DNA of 64,000 bases from Ectopseudomonas chengduensis (GCF_015712065.1 NZ_JACFYZ010000007.1:62001-126000); one strand, 5' to 3'. Shown: positions 10,501-22,635, numbered from the stretch's first letter. The notes: a model not told the origin generated them from the sequence alone. Program-made: numbers and translations.

Positions 10501-13500
10501 CGCCAAGGGCAACCTGCAGACCATGGGTAACGAGGGCGACGACTGGATCGAGATCGGCACCCAGGACGGCGCGCCTGGCGACAACCTGGAACCCTTTGCC
10601 AGCGATAGCGTGAACGGCCATGACGTGTTCATCACGGGACCCGGCTTCGACGAGCTGATAGGCGAGGGCGGTGACGACATCATGGTCGGCTCCGAAGGCG
10701 CCGACCACTTCGATGGCGGCTCCGGTTTCGACTGGGCGGTGTACAAGAACGACCCCTTCGGAGTGAAGGTCGACCTGATCGTCGACGATTTCGTCGAGCC
10801 GCCGGTGGCGCCGTCCAATGCCGGTATCCTCGACCGTTTCGCCGAGGTGGAAGGTCTGTCCGGTTCGGCCCATGCCGATATCCTGCGCGGCGATAACGCC
10901 GACGCGGCGCTGATTGCCCAGGCCGGTGCCCGCGGCAGCTTACTGACGGCCGAGGGTATCGCCCGTATCGCCGGCATGCAGCAGATGCTCACCGAGTTCT
11001 TCGGGGCGCCGCAGAGCTCCTTCGGCAGCGGCAACATCATCCTCGGCGGCGGCAGTAGCGACGTGCTCGAGGGCCGCGGCGGCGACGACCTGCTCGACGG
11101 CGACCGCTGGCTCAACGTACGTATCAGCGTGCGCGCCGGGATGGATGCCGACGGTAATCCTACCGGCCCGGAAATCGCGTCCTTCAACAGCATGAAGGAC
11201 ATGATGCACCTGATGCTCGACGGTACCTACAACCCCGGGCAACTGATGATCGTGCGCGAGATTCTCGACAGCGCCGATAGCTTCGATACTGCGTTGTATG
11301 CCGGCCCGCGCGAGAACTACACGGTGACCACGCTTGCCGGAGTGACCATCGTTACCGACAACGTCGGCGACGAAGGCACCGACCGTCTGCTCAATATCGA
11401 GCGCATCCAGTTTGCTGACAGTGCACTGGTGCGGGTCGGCGGCCAGTTCGTCGACGAAGTGGCCGGTACCCAGCAGGGCGGCAATTTCTCGCCCACGGGC
11501 ACGCTGCAGATTCTCGATGCTGGCAGTGGTAATCCCGATAGCACCCCGGCGGTCGGTCAGTTGCTGCGGGTTTCGGCTGCTGGGGTCGCGGATGCGGACA
11601 ATGCTGGAGGGCTGATCACCGGTCGGCCGGTCAGCTATGTCTGGCAATACGAGGCGGTGGCCGGCTCGGGCATCTTCCAGGACATCATCGTCGAGGGCGG
11701 CGCCCGGCCGTCCACCCAGGATGGCGTTTCCTATCGCGTCACCCCCGATCTGGATGGTCTGGCAATCCGCGTGATCGCCACCTACCAGGACGATAACGGT
11801 GTGCTGGAGCGAGTGTCTTCCGCTGCCACCCAGCCGGTTGCCGGAGGCTCGATACCCTTGCCGCCGCCACCGCTGCCGGTGGAAAGCGATGTGGTCAGCC
11901 CCGGCAATGGCCTGCGGATGATTCGCTCCGACCTGCAGTTCATCCTCGACCAGATCATCATTGCCGAGCGCCACGCCGCCGGCGAGGACCTGATGGACAT
12001 CATCCCCAACTCGCGCCTGCCCTGGGGCCTGCGCACTGTGGATGGCTCGTTCAACAACCTGGTGCCGGGGCAGCAGTACTTCGGCGCGGCCGATCAGCCG
12101 TTCCCGACCTCTACGACGCAGCACTTCATCAACGACCCGGATGGCGACAGCATCGACCTTAACGGGCCGTTACCGGGCGGTGTGTTCGTCAATGGCAACT
12201 ATGCCTACGATCCGACTAACCCTGCCTCGCCGCGCGATGTGGTGGACGCCGACCCACGGACCATCTCCAACCTGATCGTCGACCAGACCATCACCAACCT
12301 GGCGGCGGTGCAGGCCTATGTCGATGCCGGCCTGGGTACTCTGGACGCCAACGGCGTGCTGCTGGATCTCAACGGCCAGCCGATCCCGGGCGGGGTGCCG
12401 CTGTTCATTCCCAACAGCGCTCCTGACGAGGGGCTGTCGGCGGGCTTCAACTCCTGGTTCACCCTGTTCGGCCAGTTCTTCGATCACGGCCTGGACCTGG
12501 TCAACAAGGGCGGCAACGGTACGGTGTTCATCCCGCTGCAGCCTGACGATCCGCTCTATGTCGAGGGTGGCTCGGCCAACTTCATGGTACTGACGCGCGC
12601 CACCAACCAGGCGGTGCTGGCCGGTACGGACGGTGTGCTTGGCACCTCCGATGACGTGCATGTGCATGTCAACCAGACCACGCCGTTCGTCGACCAGAAC
12701 CAGACCTACACCTCGCATGCCTCGCACCAGGTGTTCCTGCGCGAGTACGCCATGACCGACGACGGCCCGGTGGCCACCGGGCGCCTGCTCAACGGCGCCG
12801 ATGGCGGCCTGCCGACCTGGGCCGAAATCAAGGCCCAGGCGCTCGACATGCTGGGCATCGTGCTGAGCGATGCCGATGTGGTGAACGTGCCACTGCTGGC
12901 CACCGACCAGTACGGCAAGTTCATTCCGGGTGGCAACGGCTATCCGCAGTTCGTCACCGGTGGTGGTCTGGTTTCCGCCGGACCGGGTGGAGTGGCGGTG
13001 CCCAACGATGTGATTCGCACCAATCACGCCTTCCTCGACGATATTGCGCATAACGCCAACCCCTTCAACAGCCAGACTGGCGCGTTGAAGACCGCCGATG
13101 GCGACGATGCCGTGGGGCTGACCCTTGGCGGCGGGCAGAGCAGCGGCAACACCTACGACGATGAGCTGCTCGATGCCCACTTCATTACCGGCGACGGTCG
13201 TGGCAACGAGAATATCGGTCTGACCGCCATTCACCATGTGTTCCACGCCGAGCACAACCGCGTGGTCGCGCATACCAAGGACGTGGTGCTGGCCTCCAAC
13301 GACATCAACTTCATCAATCAGTGGTTGCTGGAGCCGGTGAACAGCCTGCCGGGCAGCCCGGACGGCCTGGTGTGGAACGGCGAGCGGCTGTTCCAGGCCG
13401 CGCGTTTCGCCACCGAGATGCAGTATCAGCACCTGGTGTTCGAGGAGTTCGCGCGCAAGGTGCAGCCGCAGGTGGACGTGTTCTTCAACGCCACCCAGGT

Positions 13501-16500
13501 CTACGACAGCACCCTCAACCCGGCGATCCTCGCCGAGTTCGCCCACGTGGTGTACCGCTTCGGCCACTCGATGCTGACGGAGACGGTGGATCGCTTCGAC
13601 CCGAACTTCGTCTCCAGCGAACTGGGGCTGATCGAGGCCTTCCTCAATCCACTGATGTTCAACCAGCTGAACAATCCGGACTTCGATCCGTTGCAGCCGG
13701 TAGGGCCGGGTAATGAGCAGTACATCACCGTCTCGGCGGAAGAAGCCGCCGGTGCCCTGGCGCGCGGCATGACCCGGCAGCTCGGCAACGAGATCGACGA
13801 GTTCGTCACCGAGGCCCTGCGCAACAACCTGCTCGGCCTGCCGCTGGACCTGGCTACGATCAACCTGGCCCGTGGTCGCGATACCGGGGTGCCGTCGCTC
13901 AACGCGGCGCGTCAGGAGTTCTACAACATGACCGGCGATAGCCAGCTCAAGCCGTACACCAGCTGGGTCGACTTCGCCATGAACCTCAAGCACCAGACCT
14001 CACTGGTCAACTTCATCGCCGCCTATGGTACGCATGAGGCGTTGCTGGCTCTCGACGTCAATACCCTGGCCGAGAAACGGGCGGTGGCCTTCGCTCTGGT
14101 ATTCGGCGGCACGGCGTTGATCAACGAGGGAACCGCCGAGGAGCGGTTATTCGATGCTGATGGGGCTGGCGTCAATCGTGCCGCCTTCCTCTACGGTCCG
14201 GCGGCCACTACCGGGGTCAACGCCATCGACTTCTGGATCGGCGGCCTGGCCGAGAAGATCATGCCCTTCGGCGGCATGCTCGGCTCCACCTTCAACTTCA
14301 TCTTCGAGACGCAGATGGAGGCGTTGCAGGATGCCGACCGCTTCTACTACCTGGAGCGCCTGGCCGGTCTGAACATGCTTACCGAGATGGAGAACAACTT
14401 CTTCTCGCGCATCGTCATGGCCAACACCGATGCCACCCACCTGCCGGGGGATATCTTCTCCACCCCGGGCTTTATCCTCGAGGTGGACCAAACCAGGCAG
14501 TACACCGGCCTGGGCGACGACGGCCGCGCCGATCCGGAAGGCGACAACCCGCTGCTGCCAGAGGTGATGCGCGGGCCAAACTTCCTGCAGTACAACGGCG
14601 GCGAGCACGTGGTGCTCGGTGGCACGGACGGCAATGACACCCTGGTGGGCAGCATCGGCGACGACACCCTGTGGGGTGACGCCGGCAACGACCGCCTAGA
14701 GGGCGGCTTCGGCAACGACCTGATCATGGGCGGGGCCGGCGACGACATCATCACCGACATGGGCGGTGACGACATCATCCGCGCTGGCGAAGGCAACGAC
14801 GTGGTGCATGCCGGCAACGGCATCAATCTGGTGATGGCTGGCCACGGCAAGGACTTCGTCATCTCCGGCGAGGACTCCACGGAAGTGTTCGGCGGCCCGG
14901 GCGACGACTTCATCCTCGGTACCCGCGGCAACGAGGCGCAGTTCGGCAACGAAGGCAACGACTGGCTGGAACTGGGCGGTCCCGACGGCAACGGCGGCGA
15001 TAACTTCAACGAGTTCGGCCTGGACGATGTGATCGGCCATGACGTGTTCATCGGCGAGTTCGGCATCATCGACCGTATGGACGGCGAGGGTGGTGACGAC
15101 ATCATGTTCGGCAACGGCGGCGAGGGCGACCGCTACGTCGGTGGCTCCGGCTTCGACTGGGCGGGCTTCCGCGACGATCCGTTCGGGGTCAACGTCGACT
15201 TCCGTCTGCGCGCCTTCGACGAAACGCCGGTGGCACCGTCCGATGTATCGGTGCTGGCGCGCTTCGAATTCATGGAAGGGCTGTCGGGCTCGCACCATGC
15301 CGACATCCTCAACGGCGACGACCGCGATGCCACGGCCATCGCCCTGTCCGGTGCCTACGGCAGCGTGCTGAGCGACGACTATATGGACATGGTCGACGGC
15401 TTGCGGGCGTTCATCAACCAACTGGCCGATCCACTGACCACCTCCGGCGAGGTCACGTCCTTTGGCACGGGTAATATCATCCTCGGCGGCAATGGCAGCG
15501 ATCTGATCGCCGGTAACGGCGGCGATGACCTGCTCGACGGTGACATGTGGCTCAACGTACGCATCAGCGTGCGTGCGAACAACGACGGTACCGGCCCGGA
15601 GATCGCCACCTTCAACAGCATGGTGCCGATGATCCCGCTGATGCTCAACGGCACCTACAACCCGGGGCAACTGGTCATCGTCCGTGAGCTGATGTCCGGC
15701 ACGGTAGACCCGAACAACCTCGGGCACTCCTTCGATACGGCGGTCTACTCGGGGCTGATGTCCGAGTATGAAGTGATCGAGTGGGGCGACGGCCTGTGGG
15801 GTGTGCGTCATATCGGCCCGGCGCCCGTGGACAACGACGGCGACGGCCAGCTCGATGCGATCGGCGCCGATGGCGCGGACATGATCCGCAATATCGAGCG
15901 CATCCAGTTCAATGACCAGGCCATGGTGCTGGTCGAAGGACGCAATGCCGAGGTGGAAGGCGTGCTGCGCATCAGCGACGGCTCGCCCAGTGTCGGCCAG
16001 GTGCTCAGCGTTTCGGCCGCGCTGGTGCGCGACGCCGACAACATTGGCGTCGGTAATCCGAACGGCGCCATCACCGGGCCGATCAGCTACTACTGGCAGG
16101 TGGATCCTGAGGGCGACGGTACCTTCGAAGATATCGTGACGGAAAACATCGGCGGCGAGGCCGCTCGTGCCACCGGCCCGAGCTTCACCGTGACACCCGA
16201 GCTTGAGGGCCTGGCCCTGCGCGTCAAGGCGATCTACAAGGACGCTCACGGCGTGCTGGAGACCGTGTTCTCGGCGCCGACCACGGCCGTCACCCTGGTG
16301 GGAGATCCGAACGACCTGCCGGTGGGTACGGTATCGCTCAGCAATCTGCTGCCGCTCAGTGGGCAACCCCTCTCTGCCATCCTGGACTTCACCGATGCCG
16401 ATGGCTTGGCGGGTGTCGAATTCCACTATCAGTGGCAGCGCGGTGACGGGGTGAGCTTTACCGATATACCCGGTGCCAATAATGCGACGTTCCTGCCCGG

Positions 16501-19500
16501 CCAGGCCCTGGCCGGACAGATGCTCCGCGTGCTGGTCAGTTATACCGACAATGGCAATACCCTCGAACTGGTGACCTCGGTTGCCGTGATGCTCGGCCTG
16601 GGTATCGCCGGTACTGCCGGTGATGATCTGCTGATCGGCACGCCCGCCGTGGATATGCTCGAGGGCATGGCAGGCAACGACACCATCATCGGTCTGGCCA
16701 GCAATGACCTGCTCTATGGCGGCGAAGGCAATGACTTCATCGATGGTGGAGAAGGCGATGACCTGATGGTCGGTGGCCCGGGCAACGATACCTATGTAGT
16801 CGACAGTGTTGGCGATCAGGTCGTTGAGCTGGCCGGCGAGGGCACGGATACCGTGCGGACTATGCTCGCCAGTTACAGCCTGGGCGATCAGGTGGAGAAC
16901 CTGACTTTCATCGGCACCGGCAACTTCACCGGCACCGGCAATGCGCTCAGTAACCTGATCATAGGCGGTACCGGGGATGACACGCTGCAGGGCGGCGATG
17001 GCAACGATACCCTGCAAGGCGGCACTGGCAATGATCTGCTCGATGGCGGCACAGGTACCGATAGCATGAGTGGCGGTGCTGGTGACGATACCTACAGGGT
17101 GGATAACTTCGCCGATCAGGTCATCGAGGCGGCCAATGCCGGCAACGATACCGTGCTCACCACACTGGCCAGTTACGTGCTGGGCGCCAACGTGGAGAAT
17201 CTCAGCTTCATAGGCGTCGGGGCGTTCGTCGGAACCGGTAATACCCTGGCCAACGTCATCGTCGGTGGCGGCAGTAACGACACGCTCAACGGCGGGGTAG
17301 GTAATGACACCCTGATCGGTGGAGCGGGCGCCGATGTCATGATCGGCGGTGCTGGCAACGATACCTATGAGGTCGACGAAGTCGGTGATCAGGTCGTGGA
17401 AGGTGCGGGCGGCGGTACGGATCTGGTTCGTACCACGCTGGCCAGCTACACCCTGGGCGCCAATGTCGAGCACCTGACCTACCTCGGTGCGGATGCCTTC
17501 ACCGGTACCGGCAACGGCTTGGCCAATACCATCACCGGCGGGACGGGCAATGATGTGCTCAATGGTGGGGACGGCAACGACACCCTGCAGGGTGGTGGCG
17601 GCGATGACTGGCTCGATGGTGGGGTTGGTAACGACTCCATGAGCGGTGGTGCCGGCAACGATACCTATGTGGTCAACGCGGCTGGCGATCAGGTGATTGA
17701 GGAGGCCGCTCAGGGCATCGATACGGTGGTCACCACCCTGGCGACCTATACCCTGGGGGCCAATGTCGAGAATCTGTTCAAGGTCAATGGCGGCAACTTC
17801 AGCGGTACAGGTAATGCCTCGGCCAATCAAATCGTCGGCGGCAGCGGTAACGATGTGCTCAACGGCCTGGCCGGCGATGATGTGCTGCAAGGTGGTGTGG
17901 GCAACGACACCCTGGATGGTGGCACGGGCGATGACCTGATGATCGGTGGGGCCGGCAACGACACCTACGTGGTCGACAGCCTCGGCGACCAGTTAATTGA
18001 GGAGGAGGGAGGCGGCACCGACACTGTGCGCACAACGCTGAACAACTACACCCTGGCTGCATTCGTCGAACACCTGACCTTCATCGGTGCAGGCAATTTC
18101 GTCGGAACCGGTAATGCTCTGGCCAATACCATCACTGGTGGCGCAGGCAACGATGTGCTCGATGGTGGGGCGGGCGCAGACCGCATGGTCGGTGGCGCCG
18201 GTAACGACTTGTACTACGTCGACAATGCCGGCGATGTGGTGGTGGAGGCGGCAGGCGCTGGCGCCGACACGGTGTACTCGACCCTGGCCAATTACACCCT
18301 GAGTGCCAATGTCGAGAACCTGATCCATGGCGGGGCCGGCAGCACTGTGGCCAACGGTAATGCGCTGGCCAACGTGATGCAGGGCAATGGGGGCAACGAC
18401 GTGCTCAATGGCCTGGGTGGCAACGATACCCTGCAGGGCATGGACGGCGACGATACCCTTGATGGTGGCGCCGGCAATGACCTGCTCGAGGGTGGCGGTG
18501 GTGATGACATCCTACTCGGCGGGGCCGGCAATGACACCCTGTTCGGGGGCAGCGGCAACGACTTCCTCGATGGCGGCGCGGGCAATGACCTCATGCGTGG
18601 GGGGAGTGGCAACGACACCTACGTGGTCAATGCGGTTGGCGACCAGGTCATCGAAGAGGCCGATGAGGGCATCGATACGGTACGCACCACCCTGGCCACC
18701 TACACCCTGGGGGCCAATGTCGAGAATCTGGTCAAGATCAACGGCGGAGCGTTTACCGGCAACGGCAACGAGCTGGCCAACCAGATCGTCGGCGGAGGCG
18801 CTAACGACGTGCTCAACGGCCTGGCTGGTGACGATGTGCTGGAAGGCGGTGCCGGTAACGACACGCTCAACGGCGGCGAGGGCGACGACCTCATGACCGG
18901 CGGTGTCGGCAACGACACCTATGTGGTCGACAGTGTGGGCGACCAGGTAGTGGAGGGCGTTGGTGCAGGAACCGACACGGTGCGCACCACGCTGTCCAGT
19001 TACACCCTGGGCAACAACGTGGAGCATCTCACCTTCATCGGCGCCGGCAACTTCAGCGGTACCGGTAATGCCCTCAACAACACCCTCACCGGCGGTGCCG
19101 GAGACGACGTGCTGGACGGCAGCGCAGGTATCGACCGTCTGGTCGGTGGCGCGGGTAACGACAGTTACTACGTCGATGTTGCGGGAGATGTGATCGTCGA
19201 GGCGGCCAATGGCGGAGTGGATACGGCGTACTCCAGCAGTGCCAGCTACATCCTGGGCGCCAATGTGGAAAATCTGGTGCATATCGGCGGCAACGCCACA
19301 AATGCGGCCGGTAATGGCCTGGCCAACACGATGTCCGGCGGTGTAGGCAATGACACCCTCAGTGGCTTGGGCGGCAACGATCTGCTGCATGGCGGCGAAG
19401 GTAACGACACCCTGATAGGCGGCGCCGGTATCGATCAGCTGTATGGCGAGGCCGGCAATGACACCCTGCTGGGCGGTGACGGCAACGACCTGCTGGATGG

Positions 19501-19849
19501 TGACGATGGCAACGATGTGCTGATCGGTGGCCTGGGTAACGACGTGATGACCGGTGGCGCTGGTGATGACTTCATGGATGCCAGTCAGGGCAACGACATC
19601 CTGGTGTTCGGTGCGAACTTTGGCAACGACACCGTGATCGGCTTCGATGCCAATCCGGCTGGTGGTCAGGATCTGCTGAACATCGCAGCCTTCGGTCTGA
19701 CGCTGGACACCTTCGCCAGCCGAGTCGCCATCGGCGATGCCGGAAACGACACGGTGGTGACCATCAATGGCGTCGATGGCGGCACCATCACCCTGGTTGG
19801 AGTCAGCAATCACACCACGGTGACGGTAGCGGACTTCCAGTTGAGTTGA
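7547..19849 (+). CDS. giant two-domain heme peroxidase with RTX repeats (type I secreted)
   Basis: This exoprotein has 4100 residues. Two animal-type heme peroxidase domains each keep the full active site. Domain 1 has distal His198 (GQFFDHGLD), Arg438/Glu441 (GRVNENIGL) and proximal His562 (YRFGHSML); domain 2 has His1647, Arg1885/Glu1888 and His2007. Each domain carries a G-x-D-G-x-x-G-T-x-D-D calcium motif (296-306; 1693-1703) matching the PERCAL consensus defined in P. putida PP_2561, a two-domain peroxidase. Each is followed by RTX repeats, a shared LNVRISVR module and Ig-like segments. A long RTX tail (DNA 16612-19600) precedes a C-terminal export signal. Start: AAGGA just before ATG 7547; the N-terminus [16 protein letters not shown] aligns with the second peroxidase. 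It is divergent from its probable secretion operon. Confidence 0.93.
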   Translation: MASFIKSDLEFILQQIFIAEAHAAGQSLSELLPNSQVPWGLRTVDGSYNNLVEGRTFWGAADQEFLLLLDQQFRNDQDGDTFDMNGAAPGGLVTNTDYGAAGNVADADPRIISNLIVDQTISNPAAVQVFIDAGMGVLADGSQLDPDGNPYPVGTVLDLDGVAIPAGQSLFIPNTAPDEGLSAGFNTWFTFFGQFFDHGLDLVNKGGNGFVFIPLQPDDPLYNPATPQTNFMVVTRASVEVDADGNRLHVNQTTPFVDQNQTYSSHASHQVFLRAYVLVDGQPMATGKLLTNRDLGGDGIFGTDDDVELGGMATWSVLKAQARDVLGIELDDHDVGRVPLLATDQYGNFIPGANGLPQMVTAGGLVEASLDAPVDASLALTTGHGFLDDINNSANPFNSQTGAPLVADADGVAGVNDGLAATYDNELLDAHFMAGDGRVNENIGLTAVHHVFHAEHNRLVEHTKEVVLQAAAAGDIAFLNQWLLVPVNSVPGNLDSLQWNGERLFQAAKFGTEMQYQHLVFEEFARKVQPLVDEFLIPNGYDATINPAIMAEFAHTVYRFGHSMLTETVDRFDPSFQNDSSLGLIEAFLNPLAFNDNGTLTPEEAAGAIVRGLTRQLGNEIDEFVTGALRSNLLGLPLDLAAINLARGRDTGVPSLNEARAEFYAMTGDSQLKPYTSWLDFALHLKHPESLINFIAAYGTHASITGVTSLAAKRAAAMDIVFGGGAISDAARMAFLNGPAASTGVNDIDFWIGGLAEQIMPFGGMLGSSFNFVFETQMEALQNGDRFYYLARLDGLNFLTEMEDNSFAKLVMRHTDAVHLPADIFSRPGLILEVNQSAQFNDGLGSADPVGDNPLVPLVIRDNPETPAVETNYLRYTGDEHVVLGGTTGDDVMIGSIGDDTLWGDGGNDRLEGGDGNDMIEGGAGHDIITDKGGDDVLKGGDGNDVIHGGNGFNLILGGHGNDFIITGEDVSEVFAGTGNDFILGAKGNLQTMGNEGDDWIEIGTQDGAPGDNLEPFASDSVNGHDVFITGPGFDELIGEGGDDIMVGSEGADHFDGGSGFDWAVYKNDPFGVKVDLIVDDFVEPPVAPSNAGILDRFAEVEGLSGSAHADILRGDNADAALIAQAGARGSLLTAEGIARIAGMQQMLTEFFGAPQSSFGSGNIILGGGSSDVLEGRGGDDLLDGDRWLNVRISVRAGMDADGNPTGPEIASFNSMKDMMHLMLDGTYNPGQLMIVREILDSADSFDTALYAGPRENYTVTTLAGVTIVTDNVGDEGTDRLLNIERIQFADSALVRVGGQFVDEVAGTQQGGNFSPTGTLQILDAGSGNPDSTPAVGQLLRVSAAGVADADNAGGLITGRPVSYVWQYEAVAGSGIFQDIIVEGGARPSTQDGVSYRVTPDLDGLAIRVIATYQDDNGVLERVSSAATQPVAGGSIPLPPPPLPVESDVVSPGNGLRMIRSDLQFILDQIIIAERHAAGEDLMDIIPNSRLPWGLRTVDGSFNNLVPGQQYFGAADQPFPTSTTQHFINDPDGDSIDLNGPLPGGVFVNGNYAYDPTNPASPRDVVDADPRTISNLIVDQTITNLAAVQAYVDAGLGTLDANGVLLDLNGQPIPGGVPLFIPNSAPDEGLSAGFNSWFTLFGQFFDHGLDLVNKGGNGTVFIPLQPDDPLYVEGGSANFMVLTRATNQAVLAGTDGVLGTSDDVHVHVNQTTPFVDQNQTYTSHASHQVFLREYAMTDDGPVATGRLLNGADGGLPTWAEIKAQALDMLGIVLSDADVVNVPLLATDQYGKFIPGGNGYPQFVTGGGLVSAGPGGVAVPNDVIRTNHAFLDDIAHNANPFNSQTGALKTADGDDAVGLTLGGGQSSGNTYDDELLDAHFITGDGRGNENIGLTAIHHVFHAEHNRVVAHTKDVVLASNDINFINQWLLEPVNSLPGSPDGLVWNGERLFQAARFATEMQYQHLVFEEFARKVQPQVDVFFNATQVYDSTLNPAILAEFAHVVYRFGHSMLTETVDRFDPNFVSSELGLIEAFLNPLMFNQLNNPDFDPLQPVGPGNEQYITVSAEEAAGALARGMTRQLGNEIDEFVTEALRNNLLGLPLDLATINLARGRDTGVPSLNAARQEFYNMTGDSQLKPYTSWVDFAMNLKHQTSLVNFIAAYGTHEALLALDVNTLAEKRAVAFALVFGGTALINEGTAEERLFDADGAGVNRAAFLYGPAATTGVNAIDFWIGGLAEKIMPFGGMLGSTFNFIFETQMEALQDADRFYYLERLAGLNMLTEMENNFFSRIVMANTDATHLPGDIFSTPGFILEVDQTRQYTGLGDDGRADPEGDNPLLPEVMRGPNFLQYNGGEHVVLGGTDGNDTLVGSIGDDTLWGDAGNDRLEGGFGNDLIMGGAGDDIITDMGGDDIIRAGEGNDVVHAGNGINLVMAGHGKDFVISGEDSTEVFGGPGDDFILGTRGNEAQFGNEGNDWLELGGPDGNGGDNFNEFGLDDVIGHDVFIGEFGIIDRMDGEGGDDIMFGNGGEGDRYVGGSGFDWAGFRDDPFGVNVDFRLRAFDETPVAPSDVSVLARFEFMEGLSGSHHADILNGDDRDATAIALSGAYGSVLSDDYMDMVDGLRAFINQLADPLTTSGEVTSFGTGNIILGGNGSDLIAGNGGDDLLDGDMWLNVRISVRANNDGTGPEIATFNSMVPMIPLMLNGTYNPGQLVIVRELMSGTVDPNNLGHSFDTAVYSGLMSEYEVIEWGDGLWGVRHIGPAPVDNDGDGQLDAIGADGADMIRNIERIQFNDQAMVLVEGRNAEVEGVLRISDGSPSVGQVLSVSAALVRDADNIGVGNPNGAITGPISYYWQVDPEGDGTFEDIVTENIGGEAARATGPSFTVTPELEGLALRVKAIYKDAHGVLETVFSAPTTAVTLVGDPNDLPVGTVSLSNLLPLSGQPLSAILDFTDADGLAGVEFHYQWQRGDGVSFTDIPGANNATFLPGQALAGQMLRVLVSYTDNGNTLELVTSVAVMLGLGIAGTAGDDLLIGTPAVDMLEGMAGNDTIIGLASNDLLYGGEGNDFIDGGEGDDLMVGGPGNDTYVVDSVGDQVVELAGEGTDTVRTMLASYSLGDQVENLTFIGTGNFTGTGNALSNLIIGGTGDDTLQGGDGNDTLQGGTGNDLLDGGTGTDSMSGGAGDDTYRVDNFADQVIEAANAGNDTVLTTLASYVLGANVENLSFIGVGAFVGTGNTLANVIVGGGSNDTLNGGVGNDTLIGGAGADVMIGGAGNDTYEVDEVGDQVVEGAGGGTDLVRTTLASYTLGANVEHLTYLGADAFTGTGNGLANTITGGTGNDVLNGGDGNDTLQGGGGDDWLDGGVGNDSMSGGAGNDTYVVNAAGDQVIEEAAQGIDTVVTTLATYTLGANVENLFKVNGGNFSGTGNASANQIVGGSGNDVLNGLAGDDVLQGGVGNDTLDGGTGDDLMIGGAGNDTYVVDSLGDQLIEEEGGGTDTVRTTLNNYTLAAFVEHLTFIGAGNFVGTGNALANTITGGAGNDVLDGGAGADRMVGGAGNDLYYVDNAGDVVVEAAGAGADTVYSTLANYTLSANVENLIHGGAGSTVANGNALANVMQGNGGNDVLNGLGGNDTLQGMDGDDTLDGGAGNDLLEGGGGDDILLGGAGNDTLFGGSGNDFLDGGAGNDLMRGGSGNDTYVVNAVGDQVIEEADEGIDTVRTTLATYTLGANVENLVKINGGAFTGNGNELANQIVGGGANDVLNGLAGDDVLEGGAGNDTLNGGEGDDLMTGGVGNDTYVVDSVGDQVVEGVGAGTDTVRTTLSSYTLGNNVEHLTFIGAGNFSGTGNALNNTLTGGAGDDVLDGSAGIDRLVGGAGNDSYYVDVAGDVIVEAANGGVDTAYSSSASYILGANVENLVHIGGNATNAAGNGLANTMSGGVGNDTLSGLGGNDLLHGGEGNDTLIGGAGIDQLYGEAGNDTLLGGDGNDLLDGDDGNDVLIGGLGNDVMTGGAGDDFMDASQGNDILVFGANFGNDTVIGFDANPAGGQDLLNIAAFGLTLDTFASRVAIGDAGNDTVVTINGVDGGTITLVGVSNHTTVTVADFQLS
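8432..8464 (+). other. PERCAL-type calcium motif, peroxidase domain 1
   Basis: The codons read [11 protein letters not shown] (residues 296-306). This fits G-x-D-G-x-x-[GN]-[TN]-x-D-D, the calcium-binding insertion reported for bacterial animal-type peroxidases. It lies after the TGKLL segment, a different place from the copies in domain 2 and in the second exoprotein. Confidence 0.75.
12623..12655 (+). other. PERCAL-type calcium motif, peroxidase domain 2
   Basis: The codons read [11 protein letters not shown] (residues 1693-1703), a full match to the PERCAL consensus. It lies just before the conserved [13 protein letters not shown] segment, the same place as in the exoprotein at 22636. Confidence 0.75.
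16612..19600 (+). repeat. RTX array with nine interleaved VVD-GDQV-VENL modules
   Basis: This coding repeat is made of GGxGNDxLxGG nonapeptides, which bind calcium in a parallel beta-roll. Nine longer modules interrupt it. Each module starts like [15 protein letters not shown] and continues through [21 protein letters not shown] to a [13 protein letters not shown] segment. Module starts lie near 16790, 17090, 17360, 17660, 17960, 18210, 18615, 18915 and 19165, so the period is usually 250-300 bases with one longer step of about 405. The modules differ from each other at the DNA level, so this is an old array and not a recent expansion. Confidence 0.85.
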
Positions 19850-19858
19850 GTCGGGAAG

Positions 19859-19887
19859 CATGGTGCCTGGCTTTGCCAGGCACCATG
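19859..19887 (+). terminator. hairpin after giant peroxidase gene
   Basis: A perfect 13-base stem, CATGGTGCCTGGC and its complement, encloses a TTT loop directly after the stop codon at 19849. No T-run follows, so it may stabilise the transcript end or only partly terminate. The response regulator gene begins 37 bases downstream. Confidence 0.6.
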
Positions 19888-19923
19888 GCGACAAGGGTAT
19901 AAACCTTGAGGGGAGCATATGCG

Positions 19924-20592
19924 ATGAGCGACAAGATCAAGGTGGGCATAGTCGACGACCATCCGCTGCTACGGCAGGGGGTCGCCGCGACCCTGGGCCG
20001 GGTCGAGGGCTTCGAGGTGGTGGAGCAGGGCGGTTGCGCCGACGAAGCGCGGGAAATTTCCGCGCGCTGTCAGCCCGATGTGCTGCTGATGGATGTCAAC
20101 ATGCCGGGCGATACCTTCGCCGCGGTACGCGCCATCAGCAAGGCGCAGCCGAAGGTCAAGGTGTTGATGCTGACGGTGTCGGAGTCCGAGGACGACGCCT
20201 ATTCGGCCCTGGAGGGCGGCGCCCAGGGCTACGTTCTAAAGGGAGTCAGTGGTCCTGAGCTGATTCAGGCGATTCGCACCGTGGCCAAGGGTGAAACCTT
20301 TATCACCCCGGCGCTGGCGACGCGCCTGCTGAGCAACTTCCGCAAGCACCAGAGCGAGCAGCGCGGGGTAGATCTCACCCACCGCGAAGAACAGATCATC
20401 CGCGAGGTCGCCAACGGTCTGACCAATCGTGAGGTGGCGGCCAAGCTGGGTTTGAGCGAGAAGACGGTGAAGTACTACATGACCAACGTGATGCAGAAGC
20501 TGCATGCGCGCAATCGTGTCGAGGCGGTGGCGGCAGTGCGCCGCTATTGGGAAAGCCACAAGACCTGGACGGTAGGCATCGGTGCGCCGTGA
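19924..20592 (+). CDS. NarL/LuxR-type response regulator
   Basis: This regulator has 222 residues. The receiver domain (1-125) shows acidic residues D11/D12 (IVDDHPLLRQG), phosphoacceptor D57 in LLMDVNMPG and the switch lysine in GYVLKG near 107. The C-terminal LuxR/GerE helix-turn-helix reads LTHREEQIIREVANGLTNRE then LGLSEKTVKYYMTNVMQKL. GAGGGGAG at 19908-19915 is placed well for ATG 19924. It lies 74 bases after the giant peroxidase gene, on the same strand, and ends 11 bases before the convergent sensor kinase, its likely partner. Its place between the two peroxidase genes suggests it controls them; this is inference from context. Confidence 0.93.
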   Translation: MSDKIKVGIVDDHPLLRQGVAATLGRVEGFEVVEQGGCADEAREISARCQPDVLLMDVNMPGDTFAAVRAISKAQPKVKVLMLTVSESEDDAYSALEGGAQGYVLKGVSGPELIQAIRTVAKGETFITPALATRLLSNFRKHQSEQRGVDLTHREEQIIREVANGLTNREVAAKLGLSEKTVKYYMTNVMQKLHARNRVEAVAAVRRYWESHKTWTVGIGAP

Positions 20593-20603
20593 CGGCACAG
20601 GTG

Positions 20604-22079
20604 TTACTGGCAGTTTTCGTCATCGTGTAAATCGAATCTGGCCGTGACCCGGGTACCTTGCCCGGGGGCCGATTCGAGCTCGAACGTCCCGCCCAGAGAC
20701 TCCACCCGATAGCGCATGCCCACCAGTCCCAGGCGCGAGCGATGTGACCCTGTCGCGGCCTGAAGACCCTGATCAATGCCTGCGCCGGCGTCCGCCACCT
20801 GTACTTCCAGTACGCCCTGCCGGCACTCGGCACTGACCCGCTGTCCCTGGCCGCCGGCATGGTGGAAGGCGTTGTTCAACGCCTCCTGTACCAGCCGGTA
20901 GACGCAGATCTTGTAGGGCAGACTCAGCGCCTCGGGTAACTCGCCGAGATCTAGCTGCACCTTGGTTTCGCTGCGCTGTTCATGGCGTTGCACCACCAGC
21001 TTGAGCAACTCGTCCAGGCTCAGCTCGTTGATCTCCGGCAGCGCCAGGCCGCGGGAGATGCCGCGGATCTCGCACAGGCTGTCCTGGGCGGCGCTGCGGA
21101 TGGTCTCCAGCGCATCATTCTGCCCCGTTGGGCAAAGTTCGGCGAGCTCGTCCAGACGCAGCAGGATCAGGGTCAGGAGCTGCGCCGGGCCGTCGTGCAG
21201 ATCGGCGCCCAGGCGCCGGTGGGTCAGCTCGTTGATGGTGGCGAACTCTTGGCTGGCGGTGCTGACCCGGCGTTGCAGCGCGGCGTTCTGCTGGTGCAAG
21301 GCCTCCTGCTCGCGCATCTGCTGACGCAGGATCGCCTGCTGGCGCTCGATGATGCGGTCGCCGCGGCGGACGATGAGAAAGAGCAGCAGGAGCATGGCCA
21401 GGGTGGCCGCGGCGATGATCGCCCAGACCTGCTGGTGGATGCTGCCGATCTCGTGCTCCATCTCGTAGAACTCACCGATGGCGATGATCCGTCCGCTACC
21501 GAACTCGCGCAGCGGCACGTAGGTCTCGTACAGCGGCCGGTTGAAGCTGCGCTCGTAGGCGTGCTCGTCATGATCCAGCGGGCTCAGGCGGGTGACCACC
21601 TTGCCCTGCATGGCCTCGGCGATGGGGCCGGCCGGGTGATAGTAGAAGACCGGCCGCTTGCTGGTGCTGTAGACGTTGCGCCCATCGGGCAACCAGATCT
21701 TCACCGAAACGATGTGCTGTTTGAGCGACGTGTCTTTCATCAGGTTGTCGATGGCTTGCACGCTTTCGGCTTTCAGCGTGCTGGCCGAGGCCAGTTCCTG
21801 CACATATTCGTCCAGATACGCTTCCATGTAGATGGCCGCGCCTTCGCCGGCGCTGTGCGCGGCTGCCAGCCTGATCTGCTGGCTGACCAGGCTGCCGACG
21901 AAGGCCATGCTCAGGCCCAGGATCAATGCGGCGAGCAGGATGAATTGAGTCGAGCGGTTGAGCCCGGCCAGAGGGTGCCAGAGGCGCTGAGGCCAGGTGT
22001 CTGGCGATTCGACCATGGTCTGATCTGCAGGCTCGACGAAAGTCTTCGAATTTGATTCGACCTTTGCCTCTGTGGCCAT
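20604..22079 (-). CDS. membrane sensor histidine kinase (NarX-like, HisKA_3)
   Basis: This kinase has 491 residues. Two membrane helices (about 45-67 and 217-238) frame a periplasmic sensor domain of about 150 residues that looks like a Cache-type domain (KIWLPDGRNVYSTS, YVPLREFGSGRIIAIGEFYE). A coiled coil leads to the HisKA_3 box with phosphoacceptor His295 in GADLHDGPAQLL. The ATPase domain has the N-box QEALNNAFHHA and a final GTRVTARFDL. This subfamily partners NarL/LuxR regulators, like the one encoded convergently 11 bases away. ATG 22079 was chosen because GGGGAG lies suitably upstream. The ligand is unknown. Confidence 0.92.
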   Translation of the reverse strand: MATEAKVESNSKTFVEPADQTMVESPDTWPQRLWHPLAGLNRSTQFILLAALILGLSMAFVGSLVSQQIRLAAAHSAGEGAAIYMEAYLDEYVQELASASTLKAESVQAIDNLMKDTSLKQHIVSVKIWLPDGRNVYSTSKRPVFYYHPAGPIAEAMQGKVVTRLSPLDHDEHAYERSFNRPLYETYVPLREFGSGRIIAIGEFYEMEHEIGSIHQQVWAIIAAATLAMLLLLFLIVRRGDRIIERQQAILRQQMREQEALHQQNAALQRRVSTASQEFATINELTHRRLGADLHDGPAQLLTLILLRLDELAELCPTGQNDALETIRSAAQDSLCEIRGISRGLALPEINELSLDELLKLVVQRHEQRSETKVQLDLGELPEALSLPYKICVYRLVQEALNNAFHHAGGQGQRVSAECRQGVLEVQVADAGAGIDQGLQAATGSHRSRLGLVGMRYRVESLGGTFELESAPGQGTRVTARFDLHDDENCQ

Positions 22080-22635
22080 TCGCCTTGCTCCCCGATGCTG
22101 GTGACAAGCGCTTTGTGCAGGCAGCCGATGCAATCAGTCGACGCCTGTCTCAACAAGCTAGTCCAGGATGCGCTGCGGGGCGGCTTTTATAGCGGTTGCC
22201 GCCTCGACTGGAGTAGCGACGATGCCCGTAGAGCGGTACCGGCATCGGCTGGACCTCAGCTTGACCTGGCCCCCCGCAGGGCCCTTGCAGTCGAGTGTGA
22301 GCGTGCTGGAGTCGCCGCGCAGGAGAGGGCGCGCAACTTTGGGCGTGCTCATCCGGGAAGGTAAAACATGGCTTTGCGCCTCGTTGTCAGAAGTCGATCG
22401 GTGGACAGTCCAGCCGATCCGTTCGCGCTGCGTTTTCACGGGCCACCACCACCCTGAATGGTCGGCGAGCTTGAAGCTTGCCGCCTATCGCGGGGTGTGC
22501 GGCGCAGTTGCCTGCCACATCCCCTCTCTTTTTGTACTTGTTCGCCAACGTCCGACCACGCCGTTGCAATGTTGCCGTATGCATGTGGTTTTCCTGACCT
22601 GAACGTCAGTTGTACTCAGCATTGAGGGAACAAAG
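22080..22635. promoter_or_regulatory. 556-base region between sensor kinase and second peroxidase gene
   Basis: I see no convincing gene here. An open frame at 22168-22602 has no family resemblance and poor codon character. The imperfect 19-base palindrome GGCgAGCTTGAAGCTtGCC lies at 22464-22482, and CTGAC/GTCAG arms lie at 22594-22598/22605-22609 close to the next start. A GAGGGAA ribosome site at 22624-22630 serves ATG 22636. I see none of the palindromes found upstream of the first peroxidase gene, so the two genes may be controlled differently. Confidence 0.45.

Noticed and set aside
8054..10873. 939-codon open frame on the minus strand under the first peroxidase domain
   Set aside because: It is a mirror of the real gene caused by high GC and repeated codons; no family motif or ribosome site is seen, and the plus-strand protein has intact catalytic motifs.
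14696..17890. 1064-codon open frame on the minus strand opposite the RTX region
   Set aside because: The product is a low-complexity Ile/Ala/His/Val pattern reflecting antisense of GGxGND repeats.
16612..19600. Regularly spaced repeats that could suggest a CRISPR-like array
   Set aside because: They are in-frame coding RTX repeats of variable DNA sequence and period, without identical repeats and unique spacers.
22168..22602. 144-codon open frame between the sensor kinase and the second peroxidase
   Set aside because: Mixed composition, no good ribosome site, no family resemblance; the region is better read as a promoter and leader.
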